25,281 nt of DNA from Paramarasmius palmivorus. Taxonomy: Eukaryota; Basidiomycota; Agaricomycetes; Agaricales; Marasmiaceae. The notes under the pieces were generated by a model. It was not told the DNA's origin, did not search any database, and saw only the letters and a program-made list of their open reading frames with translations. The stretch lies in the NCBI GenBank assembly GCA_037176845.1, contig JAYKXP010000333.1, positions 1 to 25,281 of the forward strand, in the 5' to 3' direction. This document shows, in pieces, positions 11,641-21,529 of the stretch. The position numbers were made by a program, and so were the translations under genes. Position 1 is the stretch's first letter; each line of letters opens with the position of its first letter.

Positions 11641-12552
11641 GTCGACATCGTTATCCCTGTCACTGGACATGCCCAATGACCTTTTTGTTTGTTGCCACTA
11701 ATACACCCCACCGACTGTATTACCGTCCCAGACGGACAAGCCCAAACAATATCCGACGACTCTCCCCCCACGAGGCGTCGTCGTCTTCCCTGCTTCATCC
11801 AAGGCCCGAAAACATCGGATCACGCGTCGCAGGCAGTGTCGCTGGTTCTCGTTGGGTTAGCTGTGTAGGGGTATAAGAAGTGGAAGCCAAGGAAAGCTAT
11901 AGAGGCACTTGATGGAATCTTTTATTTTGATAGGGCTGTTTCGTCTGGTGGAGGTTTAGGTGGAGGCATGAGTCAAAGACCGGGGGTGAGGGCGTTCTGA
12001 GTGCGTGTTTCTCTTCACCTTCGCTTTGACTAATACTAACAACACGCAATAGGTAGGAGAGACACATCATGAGCCCCAGTCCTTCCCTAAATCCTCATCG
12101 ACGATACCGAAGACGATGGGATGGGCGGCCGACTCAACGCCACGTCTATCGCTCCCCGTACCCTTTCTTCCCTGTACACAAACATCCACCATACCACCGC
12201 CACCTCAGTCGTCTACCATGATTGACACCATCATCATCTGAACCAGCCAGCTCCGTATGGTCCTTCGTCTTATACGTATTACCCCAACGCAAACGGCAAT
12301 GGGAGGAGGCTATCTACCTCGACACCATTGGACACCCAATCTCAGTCAAACTACTCCCAACCATCTGGATCGGCTTCGCACAGACATCAACAGAGGCTTG
12401 CGGTGGCGAATCCAGATGGGGAGTCTGGGGAACTACACCCTGCGTATCTGGCCGAAGGACTATTGGGGCATCGGGATGCGGGGCCTGCAAGGAATGAGAT
12501 TCCGCATACTTATGAGTCGATTTCGTCGAATATGCCGAGTAGGGGAAATAGG

Positions 12553-12561
12553 GATATTAAG
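12553..12561. repeat. Target-site duplication, left copy
   Basis: GATATTAAG directly abuts the left end of the transposon. It is identical to 14163-14171 and is in frame as Asp-Ile-Lys of the interrupted gene. Confidence 0.85.
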
Positions 12562-12650
12562 GGGCCTACACATTTTTGAGTAACGGTTGAGTAACGTTAC
12601 TCAAGAGACTCGGCGTTACTCAACCGTTACTCAACTGTTACTTGAATGCC
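12562..12650. repeat. Left terminal inverted repeat with subterminal motifs
   Basis: This contains the terminal repeat, an exact 18-bp palindrome TTGAGTAACGTTACTCAA at 12587-12604, and then about three GTTACTCAA-type motifs spaced 11 bp apart (about 12614-12645). Such subterminal clusters are typical transposase-binding sites. Confidence 0.8.
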
Positions 12651-13179
12651 ACTTTGTGTATCTCAATACCGTATTTTACATTCTAAGAATTCTCCTTTTA
12701 CTCTATCATGTAGTGGACATCTAATACCACATCTACAATAGTTTGAAAACAGTCCTCACTCTGTGTCTCGACGCTCTGACGCCAAATCAAATAACTTTTC
12801 CACGCCCGATTTGGATTGTGAACTTCCCTCAAATAGCATCTAGCGGTTCAAGCATGATTTACTAAGACAATTGGATGTCTGTTATAGTGGTATGCCCCCC
12901 CAAAAGGCTCTGATACAAAATATCTGACACCAGGGTTGCCCAACTGATCCAGAGGCGCTTGTTCAGCGCTACAACTTCCCTATGTGGACACTTGCCACTC
13001 ATTCAAATGCATCCCCGGTCTGTAATACCAATAGACCGTGTATAAGAATACTCTTACTTGAGACGACTGTTTCAGCCTTAAGGACATGGAGTGTGACCAA
13101 CACGGTTTCCGTGATCAAGATGACTCAAAGCCTTTGACTTGGAAGTCATGAATGGTACTCGACTGTGATTTAAGTCTGT

Positions 13180-13400
13180 TCGAAGTTACTTACGTGTTAC
13201 TCGAGTGATGCTTGAATTTGATATATGTTACTTACACGTTACTCGACCATTACTCAAATCCGCTGAACGTTACTTAAGTGTTACTCAGGTGTTACTCAGG
13301 TGTTACTTAAATGTTACTCAAAACTATGCAACGTTACTTAGCTGTTATATAAGGCTACTTGAGCATTACTTTAGTGTTACTCAAGTATTGCTCAAGTGCT
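13180..13400. repeat. Central array of degenerate 11-bp repeats
   Basis: About sixteen to nineteen imperfect units of GTTACTCAAGT run head to tail, mostly with an 11-bp period. Variants include GTTACTTAAGT, GTTACTCAGGT (twice in a row) and ATTACTTTAGT. The open frame at 13205-13402 is produced by this array and is not a gene. Confidence 0.8.
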
Positions 13401-14074
13401 GATACATGAATTGAAACAATGGTCTAGGTTACTTATCCCGTATTGATGGTGTCTTGTTGTAGGACAGGCTACAGGTCGAGGCGGTTTGGGTGAATATTCT
13501 CCTCTTTAATGCGTCTTTTTCCCTTCCATTTTAGGTCCGTTGTGGTGCAGTCTAGTTACGTTTGAGTGAGAATATCTGTAATCAGCACAATGCAACATAC
13601 CGTGAGCTCTTCCTCGTGTTCCCGCTCAGGCTAATCCCTCAGTATCGAAGTTGCTGTATAGTAGTAGCTACATGAGAATTTGATTTTTTAATAGATTCCA
13701 ACGTCCAGACCTCATTGACAATAACCTACCTTTCCTGCCTCCGTTGACGCATTGAGCAGATTGTTTTCGAGCAAGACTTGTGATCGACATTGGGTGAGGG
13801 AGGGACTTTCATCAAATGATTCCCATTACACCCTGGATGTCTACAAGCTCTTCCGTCGCGGGTGCAATGTGGTTATCAAGGAATGAGGCAAGCCAATGAG
13901 GGCAATGGCGTGGCAATACATTGATGGCAACTTCGGATTTTTCCGACTACTGCCACTGACGATCACCAGGCATACCAAGCTGTCAACGCCAACGACAAGG
14001 ATGAAAGACACCCTGAAGAGTGCTTTCAGGCATTTTAAGTCTTCGGAAACAGGTTGGTGAATTTACAGTTGTTG

Positions 14075-14162
14075 CCGGACGTTACTCAACCGTTACTCAA
14101 TGTTACTCAAATTTAGTCAAGTAACGTTACTCAAGTACCGTTACTCAAAAATGTCGTGGCCC
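14075..14162. repeat. Right terminal inverted repeat with subterminal motifs
   Basis: Three GTTACTCAA motifs at about 11-bp spacing are followed by the palindrome AGTAACGTTACT (14120-14131) and the terminal repeat that ends in GGCCC at 14162. It mirrors the left end. Confidence 0.8.
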
Positions 14163-14171
14163 GATATTAAG
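14163..14171. repeat. Target-site duplication, right copy
   Basis: GATATTAAG follows the right end of the element. The host reading frame resumes exactly here with Asp-Ile-Lys, then a glycine-rich end and TAG at 14223-14225. Confidence 0.85.
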
Positions 14172-14225
14172 GGTGGTGGAGGCGGAGAAGCAGGGGAAGG
14201 GAGTGGTACAGGAGAGAGGGATTAG

Positions 14226-14695
14226 AACGAGAAGAGATGAAAATAACTTTCCAGTGTACCGACCGATCTTTACTTTACTGACTCTGACACTTCTTCTCTG
14301 CATACGATTTCTTTACGCGCCACGTTTTTACTTATGCCTATGAACACTTCCTTTAGCATCTAGAGTACGAATGAAAAACTTTCATGTTCCATTCCACCAT
14401 AGGTCCAATGAGAAGTCAAGATTCCAATCTCCGTTATGGCTCATTCGACAAGCAAGGTCATACAACTATATATAAGAGCGGGATAGCCCAGGGTTCCATT
14501 CCCTGTGATATAATCTTCCAGGGGAATCACTCTTTCCAAGCTCTAGTGTAATGATTGATTTGGCCCGGGGGGTTACACCTACCTCAAATGGAAGCTTGAA
14601 GTTCATCAATAGATAACTATGGAATCGCCATTGTCGATATAACAATACATCTAGTAGCATTCCCGTTTTTATACCGCAAGTATTTCTTCGAGAAA
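14226..14695. other. No gene recognised (14226-14695)
   Basis: This lies between the end of the decayed plus-strand gene and the minus-strand seven-helix gene, so it should hold two convergent 3' ends. The minus-strand frame 14466-14699 shows no motif. I see no clear terminator or poly(A) signal that I would place. Confidence 0.35.
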
Positions 14696-16285
14696 TCAAA
14701 CTATTTTCTCCGCCTCCACAGCATTAATTTGCGCCTGCCGAGAAGAAGGTATTTCCGATCCACTGCCATCCAACTCCGAGTCATCCCTGAAATCGATGGA
14801 ATACAACTGAGACCTTTGTGTATCCTGACCACTTGAAGTTGACCGAAACTGCAGCGTCGAGACCTGTTGGTACACACTGTCTATAGACTCTCCCATTGCA
14901 GCACGGACGATAATAAGTGTGGGTGCGATCCCCTAAACGCGGATGAGGGTCTTATCCACGCGATATGACTTAAAAGCGTGGGGACCTACCGCAGCTTGCC
15001 AACCCACGGGACTAAGATCTACTGGAACGGCACCAGATGCATCGGGATCGATGGTGTACCCAATGACAACTTGTACGATGACTGCAAGGGGATACAATAC
15101 ACCGGATTCAAGGCTAGATAGACGGTCCTGATTAAACTGCAACGTATCGGTCGTATGGTTCTTCGACTCACATAATAGCGACAATGGTCTTATATTTCCG
15201 GCCAATGGGTCGGCCCATCTCCTTATGTGCCTGTCGGCTGATCCACCATATTCCCCCAGCTACTTGGTCATCAGCTCGGAAAACTATGTGATGAATCAAA
15301 GCCACTTGCCTGTCATCAACGTAATAATAGAGTTGACAATAACACTGGCAATAGAGTAGCCAAGCCTCAAAGTGTTGGCGTTATGGACCAAGGCTATATT
15401 CGAGTCATGGGTCATATCACTTATTCCAATACTCAACATGATGTAACTGACGAGCCCTAATACTATCAACAATCATTAAATTTCTTTTCATGAATGATAG
15501 AAGAACGCTCACTATTTGTGCTGAGTGATATAAATATCAGGGGAAAGGCTACACGCTTTCTTGAGCCCCAGATGATCCAGCATCAATGAATCTAACGCTA
15601 CTATAATGTAGTTGATCAGGGTGCCGAGTGGAAGTGAACAGCTTACAAGCATGGTATCTGCGACAATGCTAGAAAAGTACAGTTCACAATTAGTATTATC
15701 GTGACACACAGCCGGTCCGGGGACTCTGAGTATGACCGTACTGACTTTATCATATTTGACCCAATATTCACAAACGTGCTAACCAGGAAATAAAGTATTA
15801 GACACTATCCTAGATCTGCAATAGGATGCTCACAAAGCAACCGTCTTCGGTGTACTTCCATGCAGGTACCGGAGTAGTTCGTCATACGCCTTTGTGCGGA
15901 CAGCCTCGAAATATATCCGTTGTTGCTGGATCATCCACCAGCCCTCAAAAGCATTCGTAATGGTAACCAGAATGAAGAGAGTCACTGTCCAACCGAGGTA
16001 AACCATTCTCTGAGGACGTTCTTTGTGCCGCTTGCAGAGAATCTTGACACTTATACCGAAGAGTAGGATGTAGAAGCCTGTCCAAGCAGAATGATCAGTG
16101 GTAGAGACTAGTATAGGATAAACGTAGCTTACCATAAACGACGAACATGGCCTAAACTTGGTGTGAGGACGAGAATGCATGCAGAAAGAGCGAGGGGCCG
16201 CACTTACCGACAAAGTACCGTTGACATTAGAAAGAACTGATTCAGCTGTCAGAAATGTCGAAGCAATTTCTTCGGCGGATGTCAT
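14696..16285 (-). pseudogene. Seven-helix membrane protein with one in-frame TGA (second family)
   Basis: Minus-strand exons starting at ATG 16285 join into a protein of about 300-330 residues. Exon 1 (16285-16208) reads MTSAEEIAS onward. Exon 2 (16151-16133) and exon 3 (16077-15834) give MFVVYGFYILLFGIS, WTVTLFILVTITNAFEGWW and YDELLRYLHG. Later pieces are FTFVNIGSNMIN, IVADTML, CWIIWGSRKRVAFPLIF, ILGLVSYIMLSIGIS, GYSIASVIVNSIITLM, GGIWWISRQAHKEMG, YKTIVAIILESGVLYPLAV and GIAPTLIIVRAAMGES, with a hydrophilic tail ending at TGA 14698-14696. This matches an abundant, uncharacterised agaricomycete membrane family known to me by pattern (RCYxxWG, GRIWWI, ILESGxxYP). All junctions keep frame, yet a TGA at 15585-15583 sits where the family has Arg, just before the Cys of CWIIWGS. 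One intron has a GC donor (15309-15308, GCAAGT). It may be a young pseudogene, an allele or a sequencing error. Confidence 0.75.
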
Positions 16286-16542
16286 TGGGCTATTGCTGGA
16301 GGAAGAAATAGTAAACAAACACTGTTGAAACACTAGCTTGAGCAGATATCTACTGTTATACCCCATGGAAGGACCGTGAGATGATCTATGGTGTTTCAAA
16401 GCAATCATGGCGTTATATTAGGGTTTCCATCTACACTCCAGGGGGATTTGAGAGAAGTGTACCTTAACATGTATCGAATTAGCATCCCCTTCAGGATCAG
16501 GCAAATCAGGAAGAGGATCAATGGACGTTGAAACCCGTTAAC

Positions 16543-16997
16543 TCACCGTGATAGTACCGAAAAGGCTATCCCGTCAGCAATGGATCTCATAATACTCATC
16601 GCGGCATTACATAGCACCTCACAGCACCAGGGCAGTTCCACCCCGAAGGACTCGCCGCTCGCGAAAGTAGCGTAAAATACGGTTCCAGAGAACCCAGCAC
16701 AGGAAACTTGAACTTGAAATAGCCAGCCGCTGACAGACCTGAAAGAAAGCTGTGGGATTGGCAAAGACAACAAAGTGAGCATAAGAGGTTCAAATACGCC
16801 TCACCCAAAGAACGAAAGTCATCTGTACTGAGAATAGAGTAGATGATTAATAATGGGTAGTCCGAAGAAGAACCAGAGCTTACCGACGACTCGGTATACC
16901 CGTGCAGCTTCTGTGAAGAGCTATTTACCGTGCAGACCACGCAAGCAATAAAAAGCGAACCACCGCCTTGCACTGACTCCTTTGATATAATGTGCAA
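16543..16997 (-). CDS. Small spliced locus, product unrecognised
   Basis: Two clean introns on the minus strand, about 16883-16828 (GTAAGC...CTCAG) and 16804-16750 (GTGAGG...CACAG), flank a 23-nt segment, which resembles the micro-exon style of neighbouring genes. The last segment is open in two frames. One is rich in Ser, Cys and Phe; the other gives RLAISSSSFLCWVLW followed by an arginine-rich stretch. I could not decide between them and recognise neither. The locus lies just upstream of the seven-helix gene, so it may also be its remote 5' region or a relic of a similar membrane protein. Confidence 0.3.
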
Positions 16998-16999
16998 TT

Positions 17000-17840
17000 A
17001 AAGAATGATTGAAGAAGAGGGCCCGTTTACTCGTATCTTCTTCGTCAATGCATTGTTGACAAGTCTATCCTGTTGGCAACTACGGCACGCTGAGACTATC
17101 ATCGACAGACACCGGTATGCCGAGGATTAGAGCGACCAAAAACAGATTCCCGCGTTGTAGTTTCCGTTGGAAGGTGTGGTGTATGAAGTGATTGACCGCA
17201 TCGGACCTAAGTACCTAACTAGAGGTGGTGATTCGATCATTGCGTGAAAATGAGAATCAACATCAGTAACTAAGTGAAACCATACATCTGATTTGGGGTC
17301 CTGGAGTTGCTCAGCAGCTTGGAAACTTGAAAGGTACTTTGTCCATTATGCTTTCATCATCCGGGTAGGAGAGAAACAATGGCGGCTACTTGTGAACGTC
17401 ATGGTATAGAATTGACCTACCCTAAACTTGAAATTCCCACGTGCAACTTGAAAATGTGGCTGCACTTCTCGCTTCTTCACCTTTTGACTGTTTCTCAAAT
17501 CCTCTGCTCGTAGAGTCTTGGTCCTTAATTTATGAACTCATAGAAACTGGGTACTGGACGACGGCATTGGAGTCTCGGGATTGAGACCTTTTCCGGTGTG
17601 TGTTTATGGTCTCGATTTGGCATTGACATTTCGCTAGGCAGGATACCGTGAAGACCGAGTTTCACTTTCGAGCTCTGAGAACGATGGATGGTCGACACCT
17701 GCGCCATGCTACTACGAGTGCGACGGGGCGGTCCTGTATATCCTGTGACTAGAGCTGCTGGTGAACACCGCCTTGTTACTTCGCCATATACGACAACTAA
17801 TTTCCCGTACCGTGCTTGCATTTTCTACCTTAGAAACTCG
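17000..17840. other. No gene resolved (17000-17840)
   Basis: No protein recognised. The plus strand just before 17851 should contain upstream exons of the hydrolase-like fragment, but none could be aligned. The minus-strand frame 17525-17821 has no motif. Confidence 0.3.
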
Positions 17841-17850
17841 ATGCCCGCAG

Positions 17851-17946
17851 AGTTATTTTGAGAGTGCTATGCGTTCCGCATTGCTAATATACCTAGTTGA
17901 TTATCTTTTGATAGATCCATCCTCGTACCGTGCCCAAAGACGATAA
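17851..17946 (+). pseudogene. Alpha/beta-hydrolase fragment, degraded copy 1
   Basis: After an acceptor-like CGATGCCCGCAG, the frame reads SYFESAMRSALLIYLVDYLL, then IDPSSYRAQRR and TAA at 17944-17946. The second half (VDYLLIDPSS) resembles the strand after the nucleophile helix in alpha/beta hydrolases (xLVLIDPS). Alignment to copy 2 at 19267 shows that the nucleophile elbow Gly-Tyr-Ser is changed here to Ser-Tyr-Phe, so the catalytic serine would be missing. Shared blocks include CCCGCAG, ATATACC and ATCTTTTGATA. I found no other exons. Confidence 0.4.
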
Positions 17947-17949
17947 TTT

Positions 17950-19260
17950 GCGCTGTTACGATCCACGATTTCTCGCCGCTGAGGAATTTCGTTGGTGAGC
18001 CGCTATCTTCCTTATCTTTCCCTTTGACGGTGTGATTTATATATCATATCTGATGCCCAGACTGCTGGAAATGGCTGCATAAATCAGCTGTAGACGGTGA
18101 TTTATTCAAGCTTGATATCCAGTGGGTTAATCGACATATCCCCCCAAGCTACTACCATCAAAGGCTCATGGATGAGAGGAGTCTTGGCTCTTACGAAAAG
18201 AGCAATTTTGTACCTTGTCCACCGCATGTGTAGAATCTTTGTCTTTTATACCTGACACGTCTGTATTAGTTTCCTTCTCTTCCATCGGCTAGTCCTCGCT
18301 ACAACATTGTGTCATGTGTACTGGTAGCCGTGTCCGGATCCTGTGCTGGTGCGTTGGATACATTGATGGTGGTGTGACTGACATAATTCAAAGTCCTTCA
18401 GACCGTTCATCGCTGGGATCGTGCTCGCTGTAGCAGGGGGACCTTTCTTGCATGTTTAACAGTGTTTAGCATGGGCTTTGGCCGTGTAGTTTACATTCCG
18501 TGTACGCAATTAGCTAGCAGTATCACACCACCAGCTGGGTATTTGGCATCGCACTGGTCAGATCGCTCGGAACTGCCCCATCTCGGTCTCCGTTTAGCTC
18601 AATATCAATACAAACATATTCGTTCAAGGTTACGATTGACTGCTAACCTCAAAGTTTGTAGTTGTGATCTCCAGATTCACAGTGTCAGTTCCCGACTTGC
18701 GAGCCATACTAGTATCAACGTTTCCAGCCACCCCGCGTTCCTTCATGCTAAGCGCCGGTGATCACTATCAAGGAGTGGATGCTGTTCAAAAATGATATTA
18801 TCCATGGTGCGTTATTGCAAGTTCCGAGGTTTTCCGTCACATTAAGGACATCGACTCGGAAATTGGGTACGACAATCGCCAAAAACCATCTGGGCTCAGA
18901 GTCCGGCTTCCCGCCTCTTCAAGGATGATCATCATGTACAATTTGGTCAGCAACTAAAAGGTTGACGTCTTCATTAAAAATACGCCTAGACTAGTGATAG
19001 CATTAACCTCGGCATACTCCGGCATGAGGCCGGAATTGCCATTGGCGCTTCATTCTTAACCGCTTATACAAGAGCCTTGTTAGACCGCCCGAATGCCAGA
19101 TTCATCTTCGATATTGCTTTAATGTCTTGATTGAGGACTGGAAGCGGAAACAGAAATCTCACCAACCCCGCAGTGTGCACTTCCACTGACATCGCCTACT
19201 CGGCCTTTACTGCCAACACCGGTACTAGAAATGGCAGTGATATACCTCGGAGCTTGATAC
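17950..19260. other. No gene resolved (17950-19260)
   Basis: The plus-strand frames 18462-18761 and 19131-19260 show no motif I know. Upstream exons of hydrolase copy 2 may lie between 18780 and 19230, but I could not align any. An acceptor-like CTTGATACCCGCAG ends this stretch. Confidence 0.3.
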
Positions 19261-19266
19261 CCGCAG

Positions 19267-19400
19267 GGCTATTCCATGGGTGGTGGAGTGGCTCTAGCGT
19301 CCTGATATACCAAGTGCTGTTCTACCTAGCTGATCATCTTTTGATATGTCTGTCGAAAGTCCTCGCACCCTCGCAAAATCATGATGCGCCCAACTACGAT
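19267..19400 (+). pseudogene. Alpha/beta-hydrolase fragment, degraded copy 2
   Basis: Directly after an acceptor with branch-like CTTGAT (GATACCCGCAG) the frame reads GYSMGGGVALAS. This is a textbook nucleophile elbow (Gly-x-Ser-x-Gly, Ser codon TCC at 19273-19275) and the start of the following helix. The frame then meets TGA at 19303-19305. A shift of frame continues the fold as IYQVLFYLADHLLICLS, homologous to copy 1. So a core hydrolase exon is present but frameshifted. Substrate and full length cannot be told. Basis: motif seen; family established; frameshift inferred from comparison with copy 1. Confidence 0.5.
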
Positions 19401-19921
19401 CATAATAATTGACATCGTACTCCGAGGTATCTCCTATTGTGTAGCGCTAACTTCTTTATTACAGCAAGGACTGATCAAAAACGAACCGGGGCGTAATAGA
19501 GGTCCCATCGATGATGGAACGTTCAAGATAAAACTGCTATTCCAGGCCGCGTTCTTCGGAGATTAATTTTAAGTTTTAAGACGCGAAACGAGCAATCTGT
19601 ACACACCATATCCACCTTCACCAGAACTATGCTCCTGCATGATCTCGCCTTGAACTCGTGCTGGATTCTGGGACAATTTCGTGATTAGCTCAATGCGTGC
19701 AGCGTTAGATAGCGCGTGCGATTTAGCATATACCTTGATACCAATGACCTGCACCGCAGCATCTGCGGGAACGCTGGTCGATGCTGCTGTGAATCCAGTC
19801 GTCTCGGTGGCTCTAAATGTTCCAAACTCCAGGGTATCGATAGTGATATGTGTCGCGTCCGAGAGTGACTTTCGCGAGTTTAATCTATTGTAAAAGTCAT
19901 TAGTTAGCTGTGTGATAAGAA

Positions 19922-21526
19922 TTACAGCCGAAAGATGACAAACGTCGATAGGAGTGAGCTAGAATACACTGTTGTATATATAGCGTCTGAGCTTTAGCCA
20001 TGGGAGGTAAATATTCACGTACGGCAGCCAAGGTTTATATACGCCGAAGCATATAAGAGATTGTGAGGCTGGAATCGGAACTTGCAAAGAAAGCAATGCT
20101 TCAGTTATATCGTATTTCTTCGCATTATGGGGCAACACACAAGGAACATGAAAGTGATTGCGACGGAACTGTGGGCAGTTGTGATTAGCGTGAACGGTTG
20201 TAGGCATGTCTACCCCCCTGGTCAATGCTCCGTTATTGATTGTATAGATAATGAGCTTGTTAATGAGATTGTCGGTGCTGAAAAGAGACTTGAGCATTGC
20301 ATTCTTTTGACAGTTAGACTCAGAACCACAGCTCACCGCTTGAGACCAGAGCGACTTTTATGAAGGTAATACGATAGCGCAACAGTGCACACCACATCAC
20401 AAGCGACAAGAAGCGAAAAGCTGGGCTGGACCAAATCCTTTGAATATTATGGGCAATTATAGAGTGGATAGAGAAGAAATCCTATTTACGCGTATTTCTC
20501 CGCCCGTGGCAATGCCCAAAGTGGACTCCTTTCCGTGACTTGTCCGACAGTGTCTCCAGATATACTGAGGAATGTTCTAGGAATACTCACATTTTGGGTA
20601 TGATTGCTGCCAACATAGATAGTCAGAGATTGCGTCATTTTTATAAAGTGAAGAGTATCACCTGCGACCACTCCTTGAAAAGAGCATAAAGTTGATACAA
20701 TGTAAATGGCTACCTTCAAAAAAGATCGCGCACCAAGTTCAGCCGTCTTCAAAACCCCCTTACGACGATTCATATATTGTCATTAATGACTCAATCACAG
20801 CAAACGATGACCACAAACCACTATGGCTGGGGTAACCCAATCCCTGTTCTGACTGACTGCGGTAAATTAGCGACGCTTGTAGACTATTGTGATTGGCTAT
20901 CTAGAAATTCAACCTTACGCTTGAGTCAGATTGAAGTTGTTTTTTTTTTCGCACCGTCAGTGGTATCATCACCTGTCCATGTTTTATGAATATGGAACTG
21001 GACTCATATCATCCGAGTCTACTTACCACGGTGCTCCTATATAGTACATCTGTATTGTTAGGGATGTGCCTCTATGAGACCAAACATCGAACTGACCACA
21101 CAAGCCCCGTCAAAGCTGATAGATTTGAAAAGTTGATGATCAGGTAATGATATATTGTATGAATGCACATTATTTCGTGCGCCGTTCCAAGTACACTATG
21201 AATGTGTGAGCATATATGGCGAAAGAAAGGATTAACAAGGACTAACATTAGGGCAAGAACCTGTTTATAGTTGGCACTGCTGCAATCACTCGGAAATCGG
21301 AAAGAGGTACGACTCACAACAATCCGTAAGCCAAGACGATCATTGTATGTCCGAAAGTAGGACCATGTTTGAAGACATGTAACGCCATATAGACTATGGA
21401 ATGAATTGTTAGGAAAGAAGCAAGATGTAGTAAACATGGTACGCACCAGGATGCGATGATGATTCCTATCAAAAATGCACCCATGGAAAGATCCAAGGAT
21501 CCGTGCTGGAGAGGCTCAGAGGGCAT
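19922..21526 (-). pseudogene. DUF6534-like seven-helix membrane protein (copy B, broken)
   Basis: Starts at ATG 21526 (MPSEPLQHGSLDLSMGAFLI) and aligns with copy A exon by exon: LYGVTCLQTWSYF, VLGTAHEIMCIHTIYHYLI, the 10-nt micro-exon, NRDWVTPAIV, VACDVVCTVALSYYLHKSRS, NLINKLIIYTINNGALTS, LYSSSLLSTFVIFRL and TAA at 19924-19922. Exon sizes 14, 10, 18, 38, 25, 12, 16 and 49 nt equal those of A and C. Two lesions: the 52-nt exon coding the helix equivalent to FIAVIVQSFYIVRIYQ is missing, since only about 98 nt lie between 20857 and 20954 where A and C have about 160; and the donor after GALT is GG (20217-20216, GGGGGT) instead of GC/GT. Loss of 52 nt also shifts the frame. It is more like A than C. 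It may still be transcribed. Confidence 0.75.
21027..21036 (-). other. 10-nt micro-exon of copy B
   Basis: GAGCACCGTG between acceptor TATATAG and donor GTAAGT restores the Trp codon begun as TG and encodes Ser-Thr-Val. It corresponds to the micro-exons of copies A and C. Confidence 0.7.
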
Positions 21527-21529
21527 GGC

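Larger units (their letters stand above)
12562..14162. mobile_element. Non-autonomous inverted-repeat DNA transposon, 1601 bp
   Basis: The ends are inverted copies. The left end starts GGGCCTACACATTTTTGAG and the complement of the right end starts GGGCCACGACATTTTTGAG. They match at 22 of the first 25 positions, and after a small gap continue with TTGAGTAACGTTACT. Both ends carry many copies of GTTACTCAA-type motifs, as does a central array. A perfect 9-bp target duplication flanks it. No transposase-like frame was seen inside, so it would depend on a transposase made elsewhere. A 9-bp duplication and G-starting termini favour a Mutator-like element. KDZ or hAT elements usually make 8-bp duplications, so the superfamily is an inference. 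The intact duplication and the reconstructable host frame point to a fairly recent insertion. Confidence 0.85.
11676..14225 (+). pseudogene. Decayed single-pass membrane protein gene, interrupted by a transposon
   Basis: Readable pieces, in order: a serine-rich stretch (EASSSSLLHPRPENIGS, about 11772-11820); a degenerate Gly/Val-rich helix starting RVAGSVAG and continuing in the next frame as LVLVGLAV; a basic stop-transfer (GYKKWKPRKAIEALDGIFYF); a glycine-rich piece; and, after an intron near 11990-12052 with a TACTAAC branch site, a low-complexity tail with IDDTEDDGMGG, HHHHLNQPAPYG and SRGNRDIKG. I take it as a cell-surface protein with a Ser-rich outer part, one helix and a disordered cytoplasmic tail. 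Damage: a frameshift in the helix (about 11840-11850), TAG at 11866-11868, a frame change near 12090, TGA at 12223-12225 (consistent with CGA to TGA), and the transposon after codon AAG at 12561. The original end resumes at 14163 and stops at 14223-14225. Confidence 0.6.

Noticed and set aside
13205..13402. Open frame with repeating VTQVLL-type peptides
   Set aside because: It is produced by reading the 11-bp repeat array of the transposon in one frame, so it is not a gene.
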